A stretch of DNA of 64,000 nt from Saccharothrix saharensis (lineage in GTDB: Bacteria; Actinomycetota; Actinomycetes; Mycobacteriales; Pseudonocardiaceae), in the NCBI RefSeq assembly GCF_006716745.1, contig NZ_VFPP01000001.1, forward strand, positions 6,397,386 through 6,461,385. The letters run 5' to 3'. Each line of letters opens with the position of its first letter. Position 1 is the stretch's first letter. A model generated the notes under the pieces. The model had not been told where the DNA came from. It made no database searches and saw nothing but the letters and a program-made list of their open reading frames with translations. Below, piece after piece: positions 1 to 8,720 of the stretch. Both the position numbers and the translations under genes were made by a program.

Positions 1-777
1 CGAGTGGACGACCGGGTCGTGCAGGTACTGGCGGACCAGCTTGTCCACGTCGCCGTCCAGCGTCGCGGAGAACAGCAGGCGCTGGCCGTTCTGCGGGGTG
101 AGGTCGAGGATGGCCCGGACCTGGGGCATGAAGCCCATGTCCGCCATCTGGTCGGCCTCGTCCAGCGCGGTGAACATGACCTCGGACAGGTCGGCCGTGC
201 CCTGCCGCACGTGGTCGGACAGCCGACCGGGCGTGGCGATCAGCAGGTCGACGCCGCGGCGCAGCGCGTCGACCTGGCGCGGGAACGACGTGCCGCCGAC
301 GACCGTGCGGCACCACAGGCCCAGCGACCGGGCGAACGGGCTGAGGGCTTCCTCGACCTGCATCGCCAGCTCACGGGTGGGCACGAGCACGAGCGCGCGC
401 GGCTTGAGCGGCTTGGCCCGGCCACCGGTCAGGCGGGACAGCAGCGCCAGGCCGAACGCCAGCGTCTTGCCGGAGCCCGTCTGGCCGCGGCCGAGGATGT
501 CGCGGCCGGCCATGGCGTCGGGCAGCGTGGCGGCCTGGATCGGGAACGGCTCGGTGATGCCGGCCTGCTCGAGCGCGCGGAGCAGCTCGTCGGACAGGCC
601 CAGCTCGGCGAACGAGGGCAGCGGGCCCTCGGGCACGGTGCTCTCGACGTGTTCGGGAATGGTGGTCGCCTGCTCCACGGCGGGAGCGGGACGACGGTTG
701 CCCTGGCCAGGGCGCCTGTTGCTGCGGGGCTTGCGGAACTGCGGGCGCTCGGAACGGCCTTGGGACATTGTCGGCAA
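1..777 (-). CDS. DEAD-box ATP-dependent RNA helicase, C-terminal part outside window
   Basis: Only the N-terminal 259 codons lie in the window. After a basic, Arg/Pro-rich head come helicase motifs in order: a Q-motif region (FAELGLSDELLRAL), motif I (GQTGSGKT), PTRELA, TPGR, motif II as DEAD inside LDEADQMADMGF, and SAT inside LLFSATL. The RecA-like domain 2 is cut off at base 1. The family unwinds RNA in ribosome assembly, decay or cold response. The start is probably the TTG at 775-777, because a GGAGG lies at 784-788 with a 6-nt gap. The in-frame ATG at 766-768 would leave 15 nt. Which DEAD-box paralogue this is cannot be told. Confidence 0.9.
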   Translation of the reverse strand, partial: MPTMSQGRSERPQFRKPRSNRRPGQGNRRPAPAVEQATTIPEHVESTVPEGPLPSFAELGLSDELLRALEQAGITEPFPIQAATLPDAMAGRDILGRGQTGSGKTLAFGLALLSRLTGGRAKPLKPRALVLVPTRELAMQVEEALSPFARSLGLWCRTVVGGTSFPRQVDALRRGVDLLIATPGRLSDHVRQGTADLSEVMFTALDEADQMADMGFMPQVRAILDLTPQNGQRLLFSATLDGDVDKLVRQYLHDPVVHS

Positions 778-785
778 AACAAACC

Positions 786-1178
786 TCCGGGACACGGCAC
801 GTCTCGAGGATTGCTCTGCTTGAGCAGGCGCGATCGCGGGGACGGGCCCGGCGCGCGGATCGCGCCGATAGTGGTTGGGAAGCACCACCGGCCACTCTGG
901 CGGCCTGGGGCGCTCTGTGGCGCCACCGGGCGGTGCACCACTCAGTCTAGCTGATCACGGGCCGTGGTTCGTCATCCCGGCGGTGTTCTCGCGCACACGG
1001 GTGGTGGGCCGGCTGATCCCGAGTGCCCCGCCGACGATCACCGTGAAGCGCAAAAGAGCACTTGGGAGGGGGTGCGCCGCGATTGTCACCCGGTCGGGTC
1101 GACGGAGCACCCACCAACTGAACGGAGCAACGGCGATCGGCGCGGTGACCGCCCCGCGCGTTCGACCTCCCGTAGGTG
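786..1178. other. Intergenic stretch upstream of the helicase, no convincing gene
   Basis: About 390 bases between the helicase ribosome-binding site and the terminator of the RIO kinase gene. The open frames here have poor codon position bias and no Shine-Dalgarno or leaderless promoter at their starts. It should hold the helicase promoter and a long 5' leader, which is usual for DEAD-box genes under cold or RNA feedback control. I see no clear hairpin or RNA family in it. Confidence 0.4.
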
Positions 1179-1210
1179 CGAGCTCCGGGCCGGCACCGGC
1201 CCGGAGCTCG
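1179..1210 (-). terminator. Terminator hairpin after RIO kinase gene
   Basis: A perfect inverted repeat with 15-bp arms (1179-1193 and 1196-1210; inner part CTCCGGGCCGG) starts 16 nt beyond the stop codon of the minus-strand kinase gene. There is no U-tract, which is common for actinobacterial terminators. Confidence 0.65.
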
Positions 1211-1225
1211 TCCACGACCCGCCGG

Positions 1226-2203
1226 TCAGCGCAGGCCGGCCACGTCCAGCAGCATCTCGGTGGCCTCGCGCGGCTCCGCCAGCTCCGGCGGCAGGCCGCG
1301 CGCGGTGAACCAGCCGGCCACGTTGCGGACGTCCCGCTCCAGGAACTCGGGCCCGCGCGGGTTCGCCGCCAGGTCCACGACCTGCGGCAGGTCGATCACG
1401 ACCAGCCGGCCGTCGTGCACCATGAGGTTGAACGCCGACAGGTCGCCGTGCGCCAGCCCGGCGGACGCCATCACGCTCAACGCGTCCACCAGCTGCCGCC
1501 ACAGGCCCAGCAGCTCCTCGGGCTCCGGCCGCAGCTGCGCCAGCCGGGGCGCCGCGGCGCCGTCCGTGCCGACGAACTCCAGCAGCAGCTCGGTGCCGTC
1601 GCGCTGCACCGGGTACGGCACGGGCGCGCCGCGCTGCCACAGCGTCGCCAGCGCGGCGAACTCGGCCACCGCCCACCGCTCGGCGATGAGGTTGCGGCCG
1701 AACGCGCTGCGGTTCGCCATCGCGCGCATCTCGCGCGACCGCCGCATGCGCCTGCCTTCGAGGTAGCCCGCGTCCCGGTGGAACAGCCGGTGGTCGTTGC
1801 TGCGGTACCGCTTCGCGGCCAGCAGGCACGACCGGTCGGTGCCGGGCATCGCGCGTTCCAGCAGGAAGACGTCCGCCTCCTTGCCGGTCTTGACGACCCC
1901 CAGCTCGCGGTCCACCGCGGACAGGTCCGTGACCAGCCACTCCGGGTGCGGCTTCGGGCCCTGGTCGGCGTCACCCCAGGTGGACCAGCGGTCACCCTCC
2001 GGCGGGGTGTCCGCCGCGACGGCGTCCTCCCGCATCTGGGCGAGCCGGTCCTTGGCCTCCTCGGTGAGCCGGCCGCGACGGCCCGGCTCGACCTCGCCCT
2101 CCCGGCGGGAGGCGGCCTTCTTCGCTTTCTTGGCACGCCACTTCAGGTCGTCGGCGTGGTCGAACTCGGATTCGAACTCGGTGTACTGCTCGTGCTCGCG
2201 CAC
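1226..2203 (-). CDS. RIO1-family serine protein kinase
   Basis: This 325-residue cytosolic protein has a charged N-terminal extension of about 100 residues and then a RIO kinase fold. The nucleotide loop reads KTGKEADVFLLE, the lysine strand LAAKRY, the catalytic loop HGDLSAFNLMV and the metal-binding segment VIDLPQ, which is the RIO version of DFG. RIO kinases and ATPases act in ribosome maturation in archaea and eukaryotes; the bacterial substrate is unknown. The GTG at 2201-2203 was chosen because GGAG lies 8 nt upstream. A GTG at 2240-2242 would add 13 residues without an SD. The neighbouring DEAD-box helicase fits a role around RNA. Confidence 0.85.
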   Translation of the reverse strand: MREHEQYTEFESEFDHADDLKWRAKKAKKAASRREGEVEPGRRGRLTEEAKDRLAQMREDAVAADTPPEGDRWSTWGDADQGPKPHPEWLVTDLSAVDRELGVVKTGKEADVFLLERAMPGTDRSCLLAAKRYRSNDHRLFHRDAGYLEGRRMRRSREMRAMANRSAFGRNLIAERWAVAEFAALATLWQRGAPVPYPVQRDGTELLLEFVGTDGAAAPRLAQLRPEPEELLGLWRQLVDALSVMASAGLAHGDLSAFNLMVHDGRLVVIDLPQVVDLAANPRGPEFLERDVRNVAGWFTARGLPPELAEPREATEMLLDVAGLR

Positions 2204-2275
2204 TGGATGTGCTCCAGGTGAAGTGGGAGTGATCGCCCCCACCCGGCGCGGTGTGGTCCTTCGCGCGGGTTCGCG

Positions 2276-2332
2276 TCAGGCGAGCGGGGCGAGCGGACGG
2301 GTCGGTGCCACGTCCCGGACAGCTGTCGCCAT
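2276..2332 (-). CDS. Possible 18-residue leader ORF upstream of RIO kinase
   Basis: ATG at 2330-2332 has an ideal Shine-Dalgarno (GAGGAGG, 2339-2345, 6-nt gap) and the frame ends at TGA after 18 codons (MATAVRDVAPTRPLAPLA). It ends 72 nt before the kinase start, so it may be an upstream ORF in the kinase leader. A near-palindrome with arms CTCTGC/GCAGAG (2375-2394) lies upstream of it. No homologue is known to me, and the ribosome-binding site is the only strong evidence. Confidence 0.35.
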   Translation of the reverse strand: MATAVRDVAPTRPLAPLA

Positions 2333-2427
2333 CTGGCACCTCCTCGACTCCGCCGTGGTCTGCCACCACCGGCGCTCTGCGCGTACGTGCAGAGGGTGCC
2401 CGGCCGCTCGGCGCGGGCGCAACCGAT

Positions 2428-2940
2428 TTATCGCGTCTCCAGCCGGTAGCTGCCGCGCTCGCCCAGCCAGGCGGCCCCGAGCTGGCGGATCACCAGCGAG
2501 TCGTGCCGCAGCACGCGTTCGTCGTGCCACTGGGTGGCGCGCGGCGCGACGGCCAGCATCCGCTGCCGGGCCGTGCCGCTGAACTCGACCAGCGCGGCCA
2601 CGGCGTCGTCCACCTCGTCCGCCGCGAGCGGGTCGGGGGTCGGGCCGTCGGGGAAGGTGAGCGCGGTGTCGGCGAACGTGGCCGACGTGCCCAGGTCGTG
2701 CGCGAGCTGGTGCTCCACCGACTCCGCGTTCAGCCGCCGCTGCTGCCAGGTCGGGTCGGTCCCGGCCAGGCGCAGGCCGAGCAGCCGGGCCAGGCACAGC
2801 CCCGACCACACCCGCTTGAGCGCTTCCGGCGCGTCGAGCGCGTCGGTCTTCAGGTCCTCGACGACCTCTCGCAACCGGCCGGGGGTGACCGGCTCCGGGG
2901 ACGTGGGGGACGAGGTGTCGCCGGGTGTGTCGGGAGTCAC
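2428..2940 (-). CDS. Hypothetical protein, soluble, 170 residues
   Basis: Not recognised. The first 25 residues are Pro/Thr/Ser-rich; the rest looks alpha-helical with evenly spaced Leu, Arg and Asp, and there is no signal peptide or membrane segment. Codon use is typical of real genes here. The GTG at 2938-2940 follows a CAGAAT hexamer by 6 nt, which suggests a leaderless start. It stands alone between the kinase leader and the GlxA-type regulator. Confidence 0.6.
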   Translation of the reverse strand: MTPDTPGDTSSPTSPEPVTPGRLREVVEDLKTDALDAPEALKRVWSGLCLARLLGLRLAGTDPTWQQRRLNAESVEHQLAHDLGTSATFADTALTFPDGPTPDPLAADEVDDAVAALVEFSGTARQRMLAVAPRATQWHDERVLRHDSLVIRQLGAAWLGERGSYRLETR

Positions 2941-3006
2941 CCGGCCATTCTGTCACCACCCTCACGACAGGTGACAGATCCCGACGCTCCGTCACGCAAA
3001 CGGCGG

Positions 3007-3957
3007 TCAGCGGTGGGCGAAAGACCGCCGGTAATCCTTTGGCGGCACACCCACCACGGTCGTGAAGTGGTGGCGCAGCAACGCTGCGGTGCCGAAGCCG
3101 GAGCGGTGGGCCACGTCCTCGACGGACAGCCCCGTCTCTTCCAGGAGCTGGCGGGCGCGCAGCACCCGCTGGGTGGTGAGCCAGCGGTGCGGTGTCGTGC
3201 CCGTCTCGGCGGCGAAGCGGCGGGCGAAGGTGCGCTCCGACATGCTCGCCCGCTCGGCCAGGCTCGCGACGGTGTGCTCCTGGTCCAGCCGGTCCTGCAG
3301 CCACGCCAGCAGCGGCTGGAGGCTGTCGGCCCGGTTCGGCGGCGCGGGCAGCGCGATGAACTGGCGCTGGCCGCCCTCGCGCTGCGGCGCGACGACCATG
3401 CGGCGCGCGACGGTGGCGGTGGCGGTGGCGCCGAACTCGCGGCGGATGACGTGCAGGCACGCGTCGATGCCCGCGGCGGTGCCCGCGCTGGTGACGATGT
3501 CGCCGTCGTCCACGAACAGCACGTCCGGGTCGAGCCTGGCGCGGGGGTAGCGCCGCGCGAACTGGGCGGCGTGGTGCCAGTGGGTGGTGCAGGGCCGGTC
3601 GTCCAGCAGGCCGGCCTCGGCGAGCAGGAACGCGCCGCTGCACACCGACAGCAGCGTGCTGCCCCTGGCGTGCGCTTCGCGGATGGCCTCGAGGAGGCGT
3701 GGCGGGTACTCGTCGCGGGTCGTCACGGCGGACACGGCGACCAGGTCGGCTTCGACGAGCGCGTCGAGGCCGTGCTCGGGGATCAGGGACGCGCCGACGT
3801 TGGTGCGGATCGGCTCGCCGGGGTGCTCGCCGCAGACCAGGAAGTCGATCGGCGGCACGCCGTCGTCGGTGCGGTCGATGCCGAAGACCTCGCAGATCAC
3901 GCCGAACTCGAACGGCGCGAGGCCGTCCATGACGACGGCGGCAACGGTGCGCAGCAT
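3007..3957 (-). CDS. GlxA-family transcriptional regulator (DJ-1/PfpI domain plus AraC HTH)
   Basis: The 316-residue protein has an N-terminal class I glutamine amidotransferase-like (DJ-1/PfpI) domain, residues about 5-170, with the nucleophile-elbow-like CSGAFLLAEAGLL. A C-terminal AraC/XylS double HTH follows, residues about 215-312, including MSERTFARRFAAETGTTPHRWL and IAHRSGF-like VAHRSGFGTAALLRHHF. AdpA of Streptomyces has this architecture. The ATG at 3955-3957 lies 6 nt behind a TAGGGT hexamer (3964-3969), so the mRNA is probably leaderless. The gene is divergent from a small membrane protein, and the shared 86-bp spacer holds repeats resembling AdpA sites, so self-regulation is likely. 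Confidence 0.88.
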   Translation of the reverse strand: MLRTVAAVVMDGLAPFEFGVICEVFGIDRTDDGVPPIDFLVCGEHPGEPIRTNVGASLIPEHGLDALVEADLVAVSAVTTRDEYPPRLLEAIREAHARGSTLLSVCSGAFLLAEAGLLDDRPCTTHWHHAAQFARRYPRARLDPDVLFVDDGDIVTSAGTAAGIDACLHVIRREFGATATATVARRMVVAPQREGGQRQFIALPAPPNRADSLQPLLAWLQDRLDQEHTVASLAERASMSERTFARRFAAETGTTPHRWLTTQRVLRARQLLEETGLSVEDVAHRSGFGTAALLRHHFTTVVGVPPKDYRRSFAHR

Positions 3958-3963
3958 GCCGCC

Positions 3964-4023
3964 ACCCTACTTGGCAGGATTTTGATGCACAACGGCAAGT
4001 CTGCCAGTGGTGGCAGGATCTTG
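3964..4023. promoter_or_regulatory. Divergent promoter with repeated TGGCAGGATY boxes
   Basis: The box TGGCAGGATTTTG at 3972-3984 is repeated as TGGCAGGATCTTG at 4011-4023. The second copy is half of an inverted repeat CTGCCA-N4-TGGCAG (4001-4016). Each TGGCAGGATY differs from the published AdpA consensus TGGCSNGWWY at one base. The -10 of the minus-strand regulator gene (TAGGGT, 3964-3969) touches the first box. Autoregulation by the GlxA-type protein is inference. Confidence 0.5.
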
Positions 4024-4043
4024 CGTAGCGCACAATTAGTGCC

Positions 4044-4286
4044 ATGACAGCGATCATCCTCGCCCTGGCCGTCGTGGCGCTCACCGTCTACGGCGTGGAG
4101 CGCAACCACCGCCGGCAGCCCGGCCCGGGTTCCCGCCTGGCGGGCAGCACGAACACCGAAGACCGCGACCTGTCCCGGGTGACGGCGGACGTGCGGGCCT
4201 CGGCCGCCCACGCGCCCGCCGCCCGCGCCGCCCACCGCGGTGAGGTCACGCCCCTGCGTTCGATGCGACCGGCCCGGTCGGCCTGA
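4044..4286 (+). CDS. Small single-pass membrane protein
   Basis: An 80-residue protein with one N-terminal membrane helix (residues about 3-17, IILALAVVALTVYGV), then a basic, Ala/Arg-rich soluble tail with no recognisable domain. A signal-anchor with the tail in the cytosol is likely from the RNHRR-like basic patch after the helix. The ATG follows CACAAT by 7 nt and has no Shine-Dalgarno, which fits a leaderless start from the divergent promoter shared with the GlxA-type regulator. Function unknown. Confidence 0.6.
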   Translation: MTAIILALAVVALTVYGVERNHRRQPGPGSRLAGSTNTEDRDLSRVTADVRASAAHAPAARAAHRGEVTPLRSMRPARSA

Positions 4287-4301
4287 ACCCCCGCGGGAGG
4301 G

Positions 4302-5039
4302 TCAGACGATCAGGTCGGCGGTCCGGGGACCGGTCGGCTCCACCCGGAGCCCGGCCCGGACCGCGAGCCTGATCAACCCCCTCAGGTCGCCCGGCTCGGA
4401 CCGCGACTTGACGATCGCCCGCGCGAGCCGCCCCTTGTGCGCCTTGTTGAAGTGGCTGACCGCGTTGCGCCGGCCCTTGCCGTCCTCGGTCACGACCCGG
4501 ATCACGGCGGCGTGGGGGATGCGCGCCAGCGAGGTGTACGGGCTCGACCGCAGGTCGACCACGAACTCGTCGGCCGCGGCCAGCACCGGCTCCAGCGCGG
4601 GCCGCCACAGCCCGCCCAGCGGCCCGACCGACGGCAGCGCGCTGCCGCCGGACAGCCGGTAGGCCGGGATCGGGTCGCCACCGCCGACCACGCCGAACAA
4701 CGCCGACGCGACCGAGAGGCGGGCGAACGCCCGTGACCTCTCGGTCCTCGTCAGCTCGGCCGGCGCGAGCGCGTCGTACAGCACCCCCGTGTACCGGGCC
4801 AGCGCGGGCAGCGTGGGCGAGCGGCGCAGCTCGGCGTTGCGCTCCACCTCGCCCGCCTGGCGCTCGGACAGCCCCAGCGCGGCCAGGCTCGCGGGGACGT
4901 CGGCGGCGAGGTCGACCAGCGCGTCGACCAGCTTGCCGCGCACCGGCGTGAGCTCCCGGTGCGACAGCAGGTCGAGGTCGAGCGGCGCGCCGGAGCCGCC
5001 GAGGGCCTTGGTCTCCGACGGGGGCAGCAGTACCAACAC
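4302..5039 (-). CDS. yaaA: YaaA family peroxide-stress protein (DUF328)
   Basis: The 245-residue protein begins MLVLLPPSETK from the GTG at 5037-5039 and carries further YaaA signatures: LSVASALFGVV, IPAYRLSG, VVDLRSSPY and VSHFNKAHKGRLAR. In E. coli YaaA limits free iron and oxidative DNA damage; the protein binds DNA and its reaction is unsettled. The GTG lies 8 nt behind TAGGCT (5048-5053), a leaderless arrangement. The TTG at 5046-5048 would overlap that promoter element, so I reject it. Confidence 0.88.
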   Translation of the reverse strand: MLVLLPPSETKALGGSGAPLDLDLLSHRELTPVRGKLVDALVDLAADVPASLAALGLSERQAGEVERNAELRRSPTLPALARYTGVLYDALAPAELTRTERSRAFARLSVASALFGVVGGGDPIPAYRLSGGSALPSVGPLGGLWRPALEPVLAAADEFVVDLRSSPYTSLARIPHAAVIRVVTEDGKGRRNAVSHFNKAHKGRLARAIVKSRSEPGDLRGLIRLAVRAGLRVEPTGPRTADLIV

Positions 5040-5064
5040 GACGGGCAAGCCTAGGCGCCCGCCG

Positions 5065-5430
5065 TCACGGCTCCTCGGTGCCGTCGGGCTGGCCGACGCA
5101 GAACTGGTTGCCGTCCGGGTCGGCCAGCACGGTCCAGGTCAGCCCGGGCACGGTGTGCTCGCCCACCTCGGTCGCGCCCAGGGCCACCAGCCGCGCCACC
5201 TCGGCCGCCCGGTCCTCCACGTGCCCGTCGAAGTGCACCCGGTTCTTGCCCGGTGTCGGGTCCTCGACGCGCTGCAACCCGAGCTGGACCCCGTTCTCCC
5301 CGGCCGGCGCGAGGACCAGGAACTCGCCCCAGTCGTGCTGGACCGACGTGCCCAGCGCCTCGGTCCAGAAGTCCGCCAGCCGCCGCGGGTCCGTCGTGTC
5401 GAGGGTGATCATGCCGATGCTGAAGGTCAT
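5065..5430 (-). CDS. VOC family (glyoxalase/bleomycin-resistance fold) protein
   Basis: A 121-residue single-domain protein with paired beta-alpha-beta-beta-beta modules: it opens [20 protein letters not shown] and closes [14 protein letters not shown], the standard VOC ending. Such proteins bind a metal and act as isomerases, dioxygenases or antibiotic-binding proteins; the substrate cannot be predicted. The ATG lies 8 nt behind TAGCCT (5439-5444), so it is probably leaderless. It is separated from yaaA by 25 bp. Confidence 0.8.
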   Translation of the reverse strand: MTFSIGMITLDTTDPRRLADFWTEALGTSVQHDWGEFLVLAPAGENGVQLGLQRVEDPTPGKNRVHFDGHVEDRAAEVARLVALGATEVGEHTVPGLTWTVLADPDGNQFCVGQPDGTEEP

Positions 5431-5558
5431 GGCCCGGCAGGCTAGACCGGCCCACCGACGATTCCGGTCGCCGCGCCCCGAGCGACAACCCGTTGGAACT
5501 GATCAGGGCGGGTTCACTACCCTTTCCCGGACAACCCGCCCACGAGGAGCGCCCCACC

Positions 5559-7304
5559 GTGATCACGAGGATGTCGTCGCTGTTCCTGCGCACGCTGCGC
5601 GAGGACCCGGCCGACGCCGAAGTACCCAGCCACAAGCTGCTCGTCCGCGCAGGCTACGTGCGGCGCGTCGCGCCGGGCGGTTACTCGTGGCTGCCGCTGG
5701 GGCTGCGGGTGCTGCGCAACATCGAGCAGGTCGTGCGCGAGGAGATGGACGCCTTCGGCGCGCAGGAGATCCAGTTCCCCGCGCTGCTGCCGAAGGAGCC
5801 CTACGAGGCGACGAACCGGTGGACCGAGTACGGGCCCAACCTGTTCCGCCTGAAGGACCGCAAGGGCGCCGACTACCTGCTCGGCCCCACCCACGAGGAG
5901 CTGTTCGCGCTCACCGTGAAGGGCGAGTACTCCTCGTACAAGGACTACCCGGTCACGCTCTACCAGATCCAGACCAAGTACCGCGACGAGGCGCGTCCCC
6001 GCGCGGGCATCCTGCGCGGCCGCGAGTTCCTGATGAAGGACTCCTACTCGTTCGACCTCGCCGACGAGGGCCTGGCGCAGTCCTACCGGCAGCACCGCGA
6101 GGCCTACATCCGCATCTTCGACCGGCTGGGCCTGGAGTACGTGATCGTCTCCGCCACGTCGGGCGCGATGGGCGGCTCGGCGTCGGAGGAGTTCCTGGCG
6201 GTCGCACCCACCGGCGAGGACACCTTCGTGCGCAGCACGGAGTCGGGCTACGCGGCGAACGTCGAGGCCGTCGTCACGCCCGCGCCCGCCGAGCAGGACC
6301 CGGCCGCGCACCCCGCGGCGCAGGTGCACCACACGCCGAACACGCCGACCATCAAGACGATGGTGGACTTCCTCAACGCCAACACCGACCGCGTGTTCAC
6401 CGCCGCGGACACCCTGAAGAACGTCCTGGTGAAGACGAAGAAGCCCGGTGAGTCGGACTGGACGCTGCTGGCGATCGGCCTGCCCGGCGACCGCGAGGTC
6501 GACCTCAAGCGGCTGGAGGCGGCGCTGGAGCCCGCCGAGGTGGCGATGCTGGACGAGGCGGACTTCGCCCGCAACCCCTTCCTGGTCAAGGGCTACATCG
6601 GCCCGGGCGCGGTGCAGGCCAACGGCGTGCGGTACCTGGTCGACCCGCGCGTGGTGCGCGGCACGGCGTGGGTGACCGGCGCCGACAAGGCCGACCACCA
6701 CGTGGTGGACCTGGTCGTGGGCCGCGACTTCACCCCCGACGGCACGATCGACGTGGCCGAGGTGCGCGAGGGCGACGCGTCGCCGGACGGCAAGGGCGTG
6801 CTGGTCGCCGCGCGCGGCATCGAGATCGGGCACATCTTCCAGCTCGGCCGCAAGTACGCCGACGCGTTCTCGCTGGACGCGCTGGGCCCGGACGGCAAGC
6901 CCATCCGGATCACCATGGGCTCGTACGGCATCGGCGTGTCCCGGCTGGTCGCCGCGATCGCCGAGCAGAGCCACGACGACCGCGGCCTGGTCTGGCCGCG
7001 CAACGTCGCACCCGCCGACGTGCACGTGGTCGTGGCGGGCAAGGACGAGACGCTGCTCGCGGGCGGCGAGAAGCTGGCGGGCGAGCTGTCCGACGCGGGC
7101 CTGAAGGTGCTGCTGGACGACCGCAAGGCCAGCCCCGGCGTGAAGTTCGCCGACGCCGAGCTGATCGGCGTGCCGACGATCCTGGTGGTGGGCCGCGGCC
7201 TGGCGAACGGCCTGGTCGAGGTCAAGGACCGGCGCACGGGCGAGCGCGAAGAGGTGCCGGTCGCCGACGCCGTCGGGCACCTGCTGTCCGTCGTCAAGGG
7301 CTAG
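5559..7304 (+). CDS. proS: Prolyl-tRNA synthetase
   Basis: The 581-residue protein is the bacterial-type class II enzyme that charges tRNA-Pro. It begins [24 protein letters not shown] from the GTG at 5559, which has GAGGAG 9 nt upstream. Motif 2 ([17 protein letters not shown]), the insertion editing domain of bacterial ProRS, motif 3 ([13 protein letters not shown]) and a C-terminal anticodon-binding domain (VHVVVAG... [17 protein letters not shown]) are all present. Length is normal for the family. The gene faces the HAD gene and shares a terminator with it. Confidence 0.97.
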   Translation: MITRMSSLFLRTLREDPADAEVPSHKLLVRAGYVRRVAPGGYSWLPLGLRVLRNIEQVVREEMDAFGAQEIQFPALLPKEPYEATNRWTEYGPNLFRLKDRKGADYLLGPTHEELFALTVKGEYSSYKDYPVTLYQIQTKYRDEARPRAGILRGREFLMKDSYSFDLADEGLAQSYRQHREAYIRIFDRLGLEYVIVSATSGAMGGSASEEFLAVAPTGEDTFVRSTESGYAANVEAVVTPAPAEQDPAAHPAAQVHHTPNTPTIKTMVDFLNANTDRVFTAADTLKNVLVKTKKPGESDWTLLAIGLPGDREVDLKRLEAALEPAEVAMLDEADFARNPFLVKGYIGPGAVQANGVRYLVDPRVVRGTAWVTGADKADHHVVDLVVGRDFTPDGTIDVAEVREGDASPDGKGVLVAARGIEIGHIFQLGRKYADAFSLDALGPDGKPIRITMGSYGIGVSRLVAAIAEQSHDDRGLVWPRNVAPADVHVVVAGKDETLLAGGEKLAGELSDAGLKVLLDDRKASPGVKFADAELIGVPTILVVGRGLANGLVEVKDRRTGEREEVPVADAVGHLLSVVKG

Positions 7305-7312
7305 GAACCCCC

Positions 7313-7341
7313 GCCCGGGCAGGCACGCCGCCTGCCCGGGC
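7313..7341. terminator. Bidirectional terminator between proS and the HAD gene
   Basis: Perfect 11-bp arms GCCCGGGCAGG (7313-7323) and CCTGCCCGGGC (7331-7341) with a 7-nt loop fill the space between the stop codons of two convergent genes. Confidence 0.8.
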
Positions 7342-8028
7342 TCAGGGCCGCGCCAACACCGCTTCGAGCACCGCGGCGGTGTCCGACAGGTCGTCCAGCA
7401 CCACGTGCGCGCCCGCTCCCCTCAGGTCCGCGGCGCTGCTGCGGCCCGTCGCCACGCCCACGGCGACCGCGCCGTGGTGCAGCGCGGCGTGCACGTCGTG
7501 GGGCGTGTCGCCGATGACGACCGCCCGGAACTCGCGGGCGTGCTTGGCCGTGGCCAGCCGCACGGCCTCCAGCACCAGCGCGGGCCGGTGCTCGGACACC
7601 GAGCCGTAGCCGCCGATCCCGAAGTCCAGGTGCTCGTCCAGCCCGAACGCGGCCAGCTTGTACCGGGCGATCTCCACCAGGTTCCCGGTGACGAGCGACT
7701 GCACGACGTCCGGCCGCTCCGCGAACGCCCCCAGCGCCGCCGCGGCGCCCGGCAGCGCGCGCCCGCGGGCCGGCAGCAGCTCCCGCTCCCGGGTGGCCAC
7801 GTCGATCAGCCCGGCGTGCAGCCGGGCCACCAGCTCCTCGGTGGGCTCCAGGTCGTGCGAGGTCAGCAGCTCGCGGGTGATGGCCCGCTCGGTGCGGCCC
7901 GGGAAGCTCGGCACGTGCACGAGGTCCAGGCCCGTCGTCGCGCGCAACGCGGTCCGGTACCAGTCGTGGCCGAGGCCGCGCGCGTCGATCAACGTCAGGT
8001 CGATGTCCCACAGCACCAGCGTGTTCAC
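7342..8028 (-). CDS. HAD-superfamily hydrolase (phosphatase type)
   Basis: The 228-residue protein has the HAD nucleophile motif WDIDLTLID near the N-terminus, the second motif around SLVTGN, and the acidic motif IGDTPHDVHAALHHGA near the C-terminus. A helical cap lies between the first two, as in phosphoglycolate phosphatase-like enzymes. The substrate is unknown. The GTG start at 8026-8028 overlaps the stop of the upstream membrane protein gene by 4 nt, so it is translated together with that pair. Confidence 0.85.
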   Translation of the reverse strand: MNTLVLWDIDLTLIDARGLGHDWYRTALRATTGLDLVHVPSFPGRTERAITRELLTSHDLEPTEELVARLHAGLIDVATRERELLPARGRALPGAAAALGAFAERPDVVQSLVTGNLVEIARYKLAAFGLDEHLDFGIGGYGSVSEHRPALVLEAVRLATAKHAREFRAVVIGDTPHDVHAALHHGAVAVGVATGRSSAADLRGAGAHVVLDDLSDTAAVLEAVLARP

Positions 8029-8720
8029 GACAGCCGCACGCTCCGCAGGATGCGCCGCACGTCGCCCTCGGACGGTCCCTCGGCCGCGTGCGGCCCGCCC
8101 TCGGCCACGTTGAGCACGAACACGCACACCTTCGCCCCGTCGCGCAGCGCCACGGCGCTGACCGTGGCCTTGGGCGCGTAGCAGGCGTTGGCCGACTTCG
8201 GCGTCACCTCGACGCTGAGCCGGACCGCGTCGTCGTCGCCCGACTCGACCCGCGGCTCGCCGATCTCCGGCGGCGCGCCGTTGACGGTGTACCCGCCCGC
8301 CGCGATCCGGTTCACCAGCTCGGTGGCGACCTGCTCGGGGTCGTCGTCGACGACGGAACCGGCCATCGCCTGCGCCTGGATCATGCTGCGGCCCTGGCAC
8401 TCGAACGGCCGTGACACGTACGTGGTGTTCAGCCTGATCCGCCCGGACGCGCCGCCGCCGCCGGACTCCCACGACGGCGGCAGCTCGTAGGCCACCCCCG
8501 TCTGGTCGTCGTCCACCGGCTGCCAGTCCGGCTCCGGCGCGGCCGACGAGGCCGACGTCGGCGTCGGCGCGGCCCGGTCGTCACCCGCGTTGAGCAGCAC
8601 GAAGGTCGTCACGCCGCCACCGATGAGCACGACGGCGGTGGCCAGCGCGATCCACAGCGGCGCGCGGCTCGGTCGCTTCGGCGGTTGCTGCTGGTAGACG
8701 CCCAGCCCCGAGTAGCTCAC
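8025..8720 (-). CDS. Membrane-anchored extracytoplasmic protein, paralogue of next gene upstream
   Basis: The 231-residue protein has a short Pro-rich cytosolic head, one membrane helix (APLWIALATAVVLIGGGVTTFVLL), a low-complexity linker, and an extracytoplasmic domain of about 160 residues with paired cysteines (PFECQG, ANACYA, KVCVF). Head, helix and domain ending (EGGPHAAEGPSEGDVRRILRSVRL) parallel the upstream gene's ending (EGGPAEPKPPTEADLQAMVDSVKPL), so the two are tandem duplicates. I think this is the DUF8017-type domain. The GTG start overlaps the upstream stop by 4 nt. Confidence 0.7.
   Translation of the reverse strand: MSYSGLGVYQQQPPKRPSRAPLWIALATAVVLIGGGVTTFVLLNAGDDRAAPTPTSASSAAPEPDWQPVDDDQTGVAYELPPSWESGGGGASGRIRLNTTYVSRPFECQGRSMIQAQAMAGSVVDDDPEQVATELVNRIAAGGYTVNGAPPEIGEPRVESGDDDAVRLSVEVTPKSANACYAPKATVSAVALRDGAKVCVFVLNVAEGGPHAAEGPSEGDVRRILRSVRLS

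Noticed and set aside
4..954. Plus-strand frame over the helicase
   Set aside because: The minus strand encodes an unmistakable DEAD-box helicase; the plus frame has no recognisable features.
955..1215. 86-codon minus-strand frame between helicase and RIO kinase
   Set aside because: No Shine-Dalgarno or -10 before its start, and the terminator hairpin of the RIO gene lies inside it.
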